From NCBI GenBank assembly GCA_037962975.1, contig CM075673.1:164196667-164260666 (forward strand): DNA of 64,000 bases, read 5' to 3'. Of this stretch, positions 48,881 through 59,519 are shown piece by piece; the first letter of the stretch is position 1, and the number at the start of each line of letters is the position of its first letter. The DNA is from Clitoria ternatea. Its lineage: Eukaryota > Streptophyta > Magnoliopsida > Fabales > Fabaceae. The notes beneath the pieces were generated by a model that was not told the origin of the DNA, ran no database searches, and saw nothing but the letters and a program-made list of their open reading frames with translations. Made by a program: the position numbers and the translations under genes.

Positions 48881-51800
48881 ATGACTGGAAACGATCTTGC
48901 TGGAGTTGTAGAACGCTTAATTAATGCAATGGGAGCACGTGAAGGTCAAGGTAACGATGCTTTGAGAAGGCTGGACCTATTCGAAAAGCGCAATCCACCT
49001 CGTTTCAAGGGAGGATATAACCCTGATGGAGCACAAATCTGGATTCGAGAGATAGAGAAGATCTTTCGAGCATTACAATGTAATGAAGCTGATAAGGTAG
49101 TCTTCGCTACTTATGCCTTATCTGAGGATGCCGAACATTGGTGGGATAGCATGCGTAAACAATTCGAAGTCAACGACGTGGAGATCACTTGGGACTATTT
49201 CAAGGATATGTTTCTGGAAAAATACTTTCCAGCTGATGTTAAAGAGAAAAGACAATTTGAATTCCTGTCGCTGACCCAAGGAAATATGACCGTTGGAGAG
49301 TACGCATCCAGGTTTGAAGAGCTATCTCGTTTTCATTCTCATTATAATGATGCTACTAATGAAAGAGATCGGTGTGCAAAGTTTGTAAATGGACTGCGGC
49401 CAGAAATTAAGGAAGCTATACGAATGCAGGAAATCCGTGAATTTTCTGTATTGGTAAATCGCTGCAGGATCTTTGAAGAAGACCATAAGGATAGAATGAC
49501 CAAAAGTCGTGAGCCCATTCACAAGGCAGGAGAAATAAGAAGTGGAGGACCTCACCATCACCAAAGAAGAGATTTCAGAAGGAATAAGCCTTACCAAGCA
49601 CCATTTCGCCGGTTTGGAACAGCATGTGTTCCTAACAGACCCCAAGCTTCAACTGGAAGCTATTACCCAACATCTGCACCAAATTTTAAATGTTTTATCT
49701 GTGGAGGACCCCATTTGAAAAGGGATTGTCCTAAAAACACTTATGTTTGCTTTAAGTGTAACAAACCAGGTCATCACATCAAGGATTGCCCAGAGATGAA
49801 GAGAGAAAACCCTGAAGGTGCAAGTACAAGCATAAATACTCAAGAAGGCGCGCACAGTGCAGTTGGAAGGCCGAAAGCAAAAGGAAAGGTTTTTGCAATC
49901 ACTGGAGAAGAAGCATCTCATGCTGATTCCTTGGTAGAAGCTAAGTGTATCATTAATAAGATTTCTTTAACTGTTATGTATGACTCAGGTGCATCACATT
50001 CCTTTATTGCCAATGACTGTGTAGAAAAACTAAAATTACCTGTGATAGAACTTCCATTTGACTTATCTGTACATACTCCTGGAAACAATCCCATTGTCAC
50101 TTCTAAAGCTTGTTGGAAATGCCCTATTGTCATAGATGGTAGGGACTTTAAGGCTAATCTTTTCTGTTTACCCCTTTCTGGCTTAGAAGTTATTATTGGG
50201 CTAGATTGGTTGTCTGACAATCATGTTCTAATAGATTGTCATAATAAAACCATAATGTTTAAAGAACCAGTGAATTTGAATCCTGAGGATTCGAGATTTC
50301 TAACCGCCAACCAAGTGAGTGCCTCTTTAAAAGGAGGGGCTCAAGGATTCATGCTATTGCTTTCAACGAAAGGAGAGCAAGAATCAAAAATCAAAAATCT
50401 GCCGGTTGTGTGTGAATTTCCTGACGTTTTTCCTGAAGATATCCCTGGTTTACCCCCAGAAAGAGATGTGGAATTTTCCATTGATCTAGTACCTGGAGTT
50501 GGACCCATTTCAATTGCACCATACCGAATGTCACCTCTAGAATTAGCAGAGTTGAAGAAACAACTTGAAGAGATGATAGAGAAGCAGTTTATACGACCCA
50601 GTGTATCCCCCTGGGGTGCACCAGTGTTGTTGGTTAAGAAGAAGGATGGTAGCATGAGGTTGTGTGTAGATTATCGACAACTGAACAAGGTGACAATCAA
50701 GAACAGATATCCTCTACCAAGGATTGACGATTTGATGGATCAGCTGTGTGGTGCCACGGTGTTCTCCAAAATTGATTTGAGGTCTGGATACCATCAAATA
50801 AGGGTGAAGAAAGAAGATGTATCAAAAACTGCTTTTAGAACACGCTATGGCCATTACGAATATCTAGTAATGCCTTTTGGTGTAACTAATGCACCAGCCG
50901 TATTCATGGATTACATGAATAGGATTTTTCATCCATATCTAGATAAATTTGTAGTGGTGTTCATTGATGATATATTAGTGTACTCTAAAAGCAGAGAAGA
51001 ACATGTTGAACACTTGAAGGTTGTGTTGGAAATCCTGAAAAAGAAACAACTGTATGCAAAGTTGTCGAAGTGTGAATTCTGGTTGGAAGAAGTAAACTTT
51101 TTAGGACATGTAATTAGTCAAGGAGGAATAGCTGTAGACCCTTCCAAGGTGGAAGCAGTTTTAAAATGGGAGAGACCAACCACGATCACTGAGATTAGAA
51201 GTTTCTTGGGCTTGGCTGGATACTATAGGAGATTCATTGAAGGATTTTCAAAGCTAGGATACAGATTGACCAAGTTAACACGGAAAGGACAACCTTTTGT
51301 GTGGACGACACAATGCGAGAATAGTTTCCAAGAGCTGAAAGATCGACTTACTTCTGCGCCGGTGTTAGTACTCCCTGATCCACATCGAAGTTTTGAAGTT
51401 TACTGTGATACGTCTAAACAAGGACTAGGAAGTGTACTCATGCAAGACAAGAAGGTTGTAGCCTATGCGTCGCGTCAATTAAGGCAACACGAGATTAACT
51501 ACCCTACCCATGACTTAGAGTTAGCCGCTGTAGTTTTTGCCTTAAAGATTTGGAGGCATTATCTATACGGTGCAACATTCGATGTGTTTAGCGATCATAA
51601 GAGTCTCAAGTATTTATTCGACCAAAAGGAGTTAAACATGAGGCAACGGAGATGGATGGAGTTCTTAAAGGACTACGACTTTGAGTTGCAATACCATCCT
51701 GGAAAAGCGAACGTAGTAGCTGATGCTTTAAGTCGAAAGTCTCTACATGCATCCACAATGATGATTAAAGAGTTGGAATTAATAGAGAACTTCAGAGATC

Positions 51801-51913
51801 TTAACCTAGCAGTAAAGGTTAATGCTAACAGCTACAGATTAGGAGCGTTGCAAGTGACAAGTGAATTCCTGAGACAAGTTTTAGAGGCTCAAAGAGAGGA
51901 TGAATTCCTGTAA
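48881..51913 (+). CDS. Gag-protease-reverse transcriptase-RNase H polyprotein, ended by a premature stop
   Basis: 1,010 codons before TAA at 51911. Gag capsid region about 1-200. Two zinc knuckles: the first has Cys271, Cys274, His278, Cys283, one residue shorter than the canonical CX2CX4HX4C spacing; the second has Cys290, Cys293, His298, Cys303 with canonical spacing. Aspartic protease DSG at 368-370. Reverse transcriptase about 545-745 with the catalytic IDD (Asp696-Asp697 in FIDDILVYS). RNase H about 835-955. The protein should form virus-like particles and copy element RNA in the cytoplasm. The start aligns with the gag start of element A. The stop appears to be a single nonsense change: the frame continues without shift through integrase to 53293, and such elements normally have one uninterrupted frame. 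Confidence 0.95.
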   Translation: MTGNDLAGVVERLINAMGAREGQGNDALRRLDLFEKRNPPRFKGGYNPDGAQIWIREIEKIFRALQCNEADKVVFATYALSEDAEHWWDSMRKQFEVNDVEITWDYFKDMFLEKYFPADVKEKRQFEFLSLTQGNMTVGEYASRFEELSRFHSHYNDATNERDRCAKFVNGLRPEIKEAIRMQEIREFSVLVNRCRIFEEDHKDRMTKSREPIHKAGEIRSGGPHHHQRRDFRRNKPYQAPFRRFGTACVPNRPQASTGSYYPTSAPNFKCFICGGPHLKRDCPKNTYVCFKCNKPGHHIKDCPEMKRENPEGASTSINTQEGAHSAVGRPKAKGKVFAITGEEASHADSLVEAKCIINKISLTVMYDSGASHSFIANDCVEKLKLPVIELPFDLSVHTPGNNPIVTSKACWKCPIVIDGRDFKANLFCLPLSGLEVIIGLDWLSDNHVLIDCHNKTIMFKEPVNLNPEDSRFLTANQVSASLKGGAQGFMLLLSTKGEQESKIKNLPVVCEFPDVFPEDIPGLPPERDVEFSIDLVPGVGPISIAPYRMSPLELAELKKQLEEMIEKQFIRPSVSPWGAPVLLVKKKDGSMRLCVDYRQLNKVTIKNRYPLPRIDDLMDQLCGATVFSKIDLRSGYHQIRVKKEDVSKTAFRTRYGHYEYLVMPFGVTNAPAVFMDYMNRIFHPYLDKFVVVFIDDILVYSKSREEHVEHLKVVLEILKKKQLYAKLSKCEFWLEEVNFLGHVISQGGIAVDPSKVEAVLKWERPTTITEIRSFLGLAGYYRRFIEGFSKLGYRLTKLTRKGQPFVWTTQCENSFQELKDRLTSAPVLVLPDPHRSFEVYCDTSKQGLGSVLMQDKKVVAYASRQLRQHEINYPTHDLELAAVVFALKIWRHYLYGATFDVFSDHKSLKYLFDQKELNMRQRRWMEFLKDYDFELQYHPGKANVVADALSRKSLHASTMMIKELELIENFRDLNLAVKVNANSYRLGALQVTSEFLRQVLEAQREDEFL

Positions 51914-53293
51914 GAGAAGAAAGAACTCTTGAAACAAGGAAAAGAAGTCGAGTTCAATGTAAGAAGTGACCAATTATTGAGGTATAAGGTTCGAGTGTGT
52001 ATCCCTGATCAAGAGGAGTTGAGGAAAGCAATTCTGGAAGAAGGCCATAAAAGTTATATGAGCATTCATCCCGGAGCTACTAAAATGTATCAAGATTTGA
52101 AGAAGTTATTTTGGTGGCCTGGAATGAAGAAAGCGGTGGCAGAGTATGTGGCTGCATGTCTAATTTGCCAGAAGGTTAAAGTAGAACACCAAAAACCCCC
52201 TGGAATGCTACAATCAATGGAAATACCAGAATGGAAATGGGATAGCATTACCATGGATTTTGTGACTTCTTTACCCAAAACTCCATTAGGACATGATTCG
52301 ATATGGGTAATAGTTGATAGACTAACAAAGTCTGCCCACTTTATTCCCATCAACATTCGTTACTCTATGGAGAAGCTGGCAAAATTATACATCGAGGAGA
52401 TTGTGAGATTGCATGAAATTCCTTCAAGTATCATTTCTGATCGGGACCCTCGTTTTACATCACAATTCTGGAAGAGCTTGCACAAGGCTTTGGGAACAAG
52501 ACTGCGTCTGAGTTCAGCATATCATCCTCAGACGGATGGACAATCAGAAAGAACAATCCAATCTCTAGAGGACTTGTTACGAGCTTGTGTGTTAGAGCAT
52601 AAAGGAAGTTGGAATCAATTCTTACCATATGTGGAGTTTACCTACAACAACAGTTTCCATGCTAGCATTGACATGGCACCTTTTGAAGCATTATATGGAA
52701 GAAAATGTAGGACCCCGCTATGTTGGTTTGAGACTGGTGAAAACTTGATGCTAGGACCAGAGTTAGTACAACAAACCACGGATAAAATCAAAATAGTTCA
52801 GGAAAAGATGAAGGCAACACAGAGCAGGCAGAAAAGTTACTATGACAAAAGAAGAAAGCCGCTCGAATTTCAAGAAGGCGATCATGTATTCTTGAAAGTC
52901 ACACCTATGACTGGGGTCGGTCGGGCAATGAAATCTCGAAAACTAACTCCTAGATTTATCGGTCCATACCAAATAATTCATAAAGTTAGTCCCCTTGCCT
53001 ACCAAATAGCATTACCACCTTTTCTTTCTAATATCCATAATGTTTTTCATGTGTCAAACTTACGAAAGTATATATCTGATCCTACACATGTTATTGAACC
53101 TGATGTCATACAAGTTAAAGATAATCTTACATATGATGCACCACCTGTTAGAATAAGTGACAGAAGAATAAAACAATTAAGAGACAAGACAATTCCGTTT
53201 GTAAAGGTTATTTGGAGTGAAACGAGAGGAGAAGATGCTACATGGGAACTAGAAACTGAGATGAAAGAGTCTCATCCTTATTTGTTTTACTGA
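51914..53293 (+). pseudogene. Integrase-chromodomain part of pol, separated by one stop codon
   Basis: In the same frame as the upstream gag-pol and open to TGA at 53291-53293. It has an HHCC zinc-binding region (about 52060-52190), a DDE core with Asp in TMDFV, Asp in IISDRD and, 35 residues later, Glu in GQSERT, and a C-terminal chromodomain (about 53130-53280) that in chromoviruses guides insertion to marked heterochromatin. There is no ATG near the break, so expression would need stop readthrough. The domain itself looks intact. It is called a pseudogene only because of the stop. Confidence 0.88.
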
Positions 53294-53320
53294 TTAATGT
53301 AAATTTCGAGGACGAAATTT

Positions 53321-53337
53321 TCTAAGGGGAGTAGAGT
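53321..53337 (+). other. Polypurine tract
   Basis: TCTAAGGGGAGTAGAGT immediately before the 3' LTR, preceded by GAGGACGAAATTT, a typical Tekay-type context. It primes plus-strand DNA. Confidence 0.85.
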
Positions 53338-56300
53338 TGTAACACCCCTATTTTTATTTTTATATTAAAATTTTGAAGGAATTAAATTATGGTTCTTTAG
53401 AACTTTTTAATCTACGTATTATTTATGATTTTTTGGAATTTTGGAATTTTTTAATAAAAATAATATTTTTTAAATAATTTTAAAATCATATAAGTGACTT
53501 AAATTAAAAATATTTATAAGAAAGTGAATTTAAATTATAAGAAAATTTTCTAAAATCCGTTTCAAGTAGACTTATCTAAAAATTATCGGTTTGAGAAAAA
53601 TCTTGATTTTTTTCCAATCGTTAAAAAATTAGAAACGTATCAATAAATTTTTATTAACAGAAAATTTTAGATTTTTAAAATTTCAACTTTATATTACTTA
53701 TTATAAAATTAGTGAGGACTGATATAATATCGCTAAATTTCAAAAAGGACTCATTTTGAATATTTAAAATATACCGAGTGAAAGGTTACTATTTGGCTTA
53801 ATAATTCTGCCGACAGTTACTATGCAGAACACTGTGCATGTACGAAATTTTCAAAGAATGCATAGTAACCTAGAATAAAAAATTCAAAAATGTATAGTAC
53901 TTTTATATTAAAATAATAGAATGCATAGTAAATTTTTTTCCTATAAATACCGAAGGATTTCTTCTTTAGAATTCACAATTTCAGATTAAGTTTTCTTAAT
54001 ACAGTAGTGCTAGTGAGATAGTGGTGGAAGTGAGAGAGAGAAGAAAAGTTTTTGGAGAGAAGGTTCTGCCAAAATCCTAAGGTAAGAATACTTCTCTTTT
54101 ATATTTTTTAGGGTTATTTTTATATCGTTTTTAGAAATCTGTTATTATACTAGAAACAATATTATTTTAAGTTACTATTCTGCATAGTAAAATACTATTT
54201 CAATAGTAAATTACTATTCAAATAGTAAATTACTATTTACTGTTACTATTTACCGTTACTATTCACGATTTACTATTTACCGTTACTATTCACGTTTTAC
54301 TATTTACTGTTACTATTCACTATTCACTACTCACTATTCACTATTCACTATTTACTATTCAGAATTTACCATTTCTGTTTTAAGTAGTAATCTTAATCTT
54401 CGTCTTATGCTTATACTGAAATAAAATTGATATTAATATTTCTAGAAATCGGAGGCGCAAAGCAAATCTCTTTTTGGTAACAACTCAAGGTAAGGGGGAG
54501 TGAGATAAGAAGTATAATATGAAAAGACATAAGAATAATGGGAGGAGTCCCCTACTCCTTTTAAATTTAATAATATTATTATTTTAAAATATTGACTTTT
54601 TAACTTAAAATTTTTAATAAATTTTAAATTAAATATCCGGTTTAACTAACTCTAACATACCTATGCAAAGACTTGGACCATTATGACCTATATGGACTGG
54701 ACTATACCTATGCAAGGACTTGGACCATTATGACCCATATGGACTGAACTATACCTATGCAAGGACTGGATTATATGGACTTACATATACCTATGCGAGG
54801 AATTGACCAAAAGGACTAAAATTGACTATATTAATAATCATTAAATTTTGTATTATGATATGTATTAATGATATTTAATTGATTTGATTATGATTTGATT
54901 ATGATTGATTGATTGATGATATTTAGTTATGATTGATACTGTTTGATTTTGATTGATGATATTGTAATGTGGAGTTTGAGCATATAGCGAGCATGACGGA
55001 AAGCTAAAATTCAGTAAGAATTTCTTACCTTACTCTTTAAATTTTATTATCTTTTATCTCTTCTTAGAAATTATTTTTAACTTTATTTTCAATATTTAGA
55101 ATAAAAAAAATTAGTATTTATTTTAGAAAGAAAATATTTTATGAGAATTTATTTAATTAAATCTTGAGTTAAAGAAAAATTTTGTAATTTTAAGTATTTT
55201 TGGTTAATAATTATTCTCTTTTAATAAAACAAAATTTTTTGAAAGAAAATTATTTTATTTTTCCAACTTAATAACTAAATATATTTGGAAATAATTGAGA
55301 TTTCTAAATTTGACTTTGTTAAGATTTAATTTGAGAAAAGTTTTTAGATATTTAAGGCTTAGAAACTCAAATTTCAGTGAGATTCAAAAACTGTACCAAA
55401 TTTATTTCTGTGGGACAGAAATTCAGAGAATTGAGAAAATGTACAGTTTATTGAAATAATGTTGTAAACCTTTAAGGGATTTAATAATTGAGTTTCTAAA
55501 AGCCTTAACCAACTCAATACGCGAGTAGTTCATGCATCATGAATCATTAAAGTGAAATGAAATAATATTGTCTGGGGACGGATTATAGAAACCGAGGATA
55601 CATTAGAGGAGGCTTAATTACGAGCCTTGGGATGAGAGGGTGTGAAAGGGTGCTTCAGGGGACCTGGGGTAGCTCCCTAGTGTCGGGTACTTTCACAATA
55701 AAAACTTTCTCAATCTGACTAGTCTCTAAGTGTTTCCATACCAGTTGAGCTGTTCATATTATTATTATCCGGACTTATGGAACAGTGTAAACTCCTGGTT
55801 GGCCCAGTGCAAATTAAAATTTAAGGGCCCACATATATAGGTAAGTTATGATAAAGATATTGCATAACATTCATGCATTCATAATTGATTGTGTATGTGA
55901 TTGTGATTGATATTATTATGTATTGGTTGTGAAAACCCTTTGTTGCTTATGTCTTATTCGGAAATATTATATTCTGTTTCTCACTCCTTTCTCCGTGTTT
56001 TTGTTTCATATATTCTAAATTGATGGTTCAGAGGGAAGGATCGAAGAATATCAGCAGTAAATATAGCACGTTCTAGAAAGGGAGCTCGGTATGAATACCG
56101 TGGTCCAATGAATAAATAATGTTAATTAGTAACTGCTTCTGGACCATGGAGTTTCCTCTCTTTCTTATAATGTTTAATGTTTATTTTCTTCGGATGAATG
56201 TAAAATTACTTTATAAAGTTTTAATAATATTTATGAGGTATTTCAGCAATAATGTATATAATTTATTCCGATAGTTTCTTTTTAACAATCATATCTTTAG

Positions 56301-56357
56301 TAAAAAAAAATTACGAGTTTTTCTAGAATTTATTAAGGTGTAACAGAGGGTGTTACA
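53338..56357 (+). repeat. 3' LTR of the complete element (3,020 bp)
   Basis: TGTAACACCCC to GGGTGTTACA, canonical termini. TATA box at 53942-53949 and splice-donor consensus after 54081. It faces the outer LTR fragment head to head. Confidence 0.95.
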
Positions 56358-56362
56358 GACCA

Positions 56363-59246
56363 CGGTATTCATACCGAGCTCCCTTTCTAGAACGCATTAT
56401 ATTTACTGCCGAGATTCTTCGATCCTTCCCTCTGAACCATCAATTTAAAACATATGAAAGAAAAACACAGAGAAAGGGGTGAGAAACAGAATATAATATT
56501 CTCGAATAAGACATAAGCAACAAAGGGTTTTCACAAACCAATGCATAATAATATCAGTCACAATCACATACACAATCAATTATGAATGCATGAATGTTAT
56601 GCAATATCTTCATCATAACTTACCTATATATGTGGGCCCTTAAATTTTAATTTGCACTGGGCCAACCAGGAGTTTACACTGTTCTATAAGTCCAGATAAT
56701 AATAATATGAACAACTCAACTGACATGGAAACACTTAGAGACTAGTCAGATTGAGAACGTTTTTATTGTGAAAGTACCCGACACTAGGGAGCTACCCCAG
56801 GTCCCCTGAAGCACCCTTTCACACCCTCTCATCCCAAGGCTCGTAATTAAGCCTCCTCTAATATATCCTCGGTTTCTATAATCCGTTTAATAATTTATGA
56901 TGCATGAACTACTCGTGTATTTAACTGATTAAGACTTTTAGAAACTCAATTATTAAATACCTTAAAGGTTTACAACATCATTTCAATAAACTGTACATTT
57001 TCTCAATTCTCTGAATTTCTGTCCCACAGAAATAAATTTGGTACAGTTTTCGAATCTCATTGAAATTGAGTTTCTAAGCCTTAAATATCTCAAAAGTTTC
57101 TCATATAAAACTTTACATAATCTTTCTCAAATTGAATCTCAACAAGATCAAATTCTCAATTATTTCCAAATATCTTTAGTTATTAAGTTGGAAAAATAAA
57201 ATAATTTTCTTTTGAAAATTTTATTTTATTAAAAGAGAATAATCTTTAAATCATTAACCAAAAATACTTAAAATTATAAAATTTTTATTTAATTCAAGAT
57301 TTAATTATCTCAATTTGTTATAAATTAATTTTCATAAAATGTCTTCTTTCTAAAATAAATACTAATTTTTTTATTCTAAATATTGAAAGTAAAGTTAATA
57401 AAAATAATTTCTAAGAAGAAAAGATTTAAAGTAATAAAAATTCAAAGATTAAGGTAAAAAAATTCTTACTGAGTTTTAGCTTTCCGTCATGTTCGCTATA
57501 TGCTCAAACTCCACATCACAAAATCATCAATCAAAATCAAGCATTATCAATCATAACTAAATATCATCAATCACATCAAATATTATTAATCAAAATTAAA
57601 TATCAATCAAAATCAAATATTTTCAATTATAAACAATTCAAATAAATTAAATATCACTCATAAATGTAATTCAAATCTTAATGGTTATTTAGATTAATAA
57701 GATTGATTTTGAGTCTTTATAGTCCATTCCTCGCATGGGTCTATGTAGGTCCATATAGTCCAGTCCTCGCATAGGTATAGTTCAGTCCATACAGGTCATA
57801 ATAATCCAAGTCCTTGCATAGGTTCAGTCCAGTTCGCATAGGTTATCCAAGTATTTGTATAGGTATTTTAGAGTTAGTTACATCAGATATTTAATTTAAA
57901 TTTTATTATAAATTTTAAGTTAAAAAGTTAATATTTTAAAATAATAATATTATTAAATTTAAAAGGAGTAGGGGACTCCTCCCATTATTCTTATGTCTTT
58001 TCATATTATATTCTTATCTCACTCCCCCTTACCTCTTGTATACTGATTCGTTATTGAAAATCCGTGCGCGCCTCATCTCCGAGTTCTAAAACATACCAAT
58101 TTCATTTTAATATAGTTACAAGATGAAAATTAAGATTATTGCTTAAAACAAAAATGGTAAACTTTGAATAGTGAATAGTGAATAGTAAATCATAAATAGT
58201 AATAGTAAATAGTAAAACGTGAATAGTAATAGTAAATAGTAAAATGTGAATAGTAACAGTAAATAATAAATCGGTAAATAGTAAATCGTAGATAGTAAAA
58301 CGTGAATAGTAAAGGTAAATAGTAATAGTAAATAGTAATTTACTATTTGAATAGTAATTTACTATTAATTTTAATAGTATTTTACTATTCAGAATAGTAA
58401 CTTAAAATAATATTATTTTCAGTATAATAATAGATTTCTAAAAACGATATGAAAATAACCCTAAAAAATATTAAAGAGAGGTATTCTTACCTTAGGATTT
58501 TAGCATAACTTTCTTCCAGAAAAATTTATTTCTCTCTCTTACTTTCACCACTATCTCACTAGCACTACTATATTGAGAAAACTTAATCTGAAATTATGAA
58601 TTTTAAAGAAGAATTCCTTCGGTATTTATAGGAAGGAAAATTATTATGCATTCTATTATTTTAATATAAAAGTAGTGTGCATTTTTTGAAAATTCAATCA
58701 TGGTTACTGTGCATCTTTTGAAAATTTCATACATGTACAGTGTTTTGCATAGTAAATGTCGGCTGAATTATTAAGCCAAATAGTAACCTTTCACTCGGTA
58801 TATTTTAAATATTCAAAATCAGTCCTTTTTAAAATTTAGCGATATTATATCAGTCCTCACTAATTTTATAATAAGTAATATAAAGTTTAAATTTTAAAAA
58901 TCTAAAATTTTCTGTTAATAAAAATTTATTGAAACGTTCCTGATTTTTTTACGATTGGTAAAAATCAAGATTTTTCTCAAACTGATCATTTTTAGATAAG
59001 TCTACTTGAAATAGATTTTAGAAAATTTTCTTATAATTTAACTTCACTTTCTTATAAATATTTTTAATTTTAAGTCACTTTATATGAATTTAAAATTATT
59101 TTAAAAATATTATTTTATTAAAATAATTCTAAAATTCTAAAAAAATTCTAAAAAATCATAAATAATACGTAGATTAAAAAGTTCTAAAGAACCATAATTT
59201 AATTCCTTTAAAATTTTAATATAAAAATAAAAATAGGGGTGTTACA
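56363..59246 (-). mobile_element. Outer solo LTR of the Tekay-type family, right part
   Basis: Continues the minus-strand LTR begun at 45425: GGACCACGGTATTCATACCG is rebuilt when the complete element and one GACCA are removed. It ends GGGTGTTACA at 59246 (the reversed LTR start). The total LTR without the nest is about 3.14 kb. The TATA box on the minus strand at 58623-58630 is intact. More diverged from the nested copy than the nested LTRs are from each other, so it is older. Confidence 0.92.
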
Positions 59247-59262
59247 AAGCTTGAGGGAGAAC

Positions 59263-59448
59263 CTTCAGGTTGCAGGTTGAAGGTAGCATGCTGCAGGTTG
59301 CAAGTAGAGGTAGCAGGTAGTAGGTAACAAGTAGCAGGTAGCAGGTAACAGGTTGCATGTTCCAGGTAGCAGGTTGTATGTTGCAGGTAGCAGGTTGCAA
59401 GTAACAGGTTACAGGTTACAAGTTACAGGTTACAGGTTGGAGATACTA
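59263..59448. repeat. Heptamer array (GGTAGCA / GGTTGCA / GGTTACA)
   Basis: About 25 units of a 7-bp word of the form GGTWRCA, grading from GGTAGCA types on the left to GGTTACA on the right. It begins about 14 bases into the satellite monomer resumed after the LTR. It is not the plant telomere repeat TTTAGGG. Confidence 0.9.
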
Positions 59449-59519
59449 GTTGGTACCTTGTAATTTGTAACAGATATGTGGATAATAGATAAACTTCATA
59501 GTTAAGGTAACAAGTACCT

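Larger units (their letters stand above)
45681..56357 (+). mobile_element. Complete Ty3/gypsy Tekay-type chromovirus (10.7 kb), nested in an LTR of its own family
   Basis: 5' LTR 45681-48735, primer site 48739-48750, gag-pol 48881-53293, purine tract about 53321-53337, 3' LTR 53338-56357. The target duplication GACCA is exact (45676-45680 and 56358-56362). Domain order Gag, protease, reverse transcriptase, RNase H, integrase, chromodomain places it in the chromoviruses, and LTR length and termini suit the Tekay/Del clade. One in-frame stop (51911-51913) interrupts pol, so this copy is probably not autonomous as it stands. By eye the LTRs differ by about 18 substitutions and a few indels in 3 kb, so the insertion is recent. 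Confidence 0.96.

Noticed and set aside
59263..59448. Interstitial telomere repeat
   Set aside because: The heptamer is GGTWRCA, not the plant telomeric TTTAGGG.
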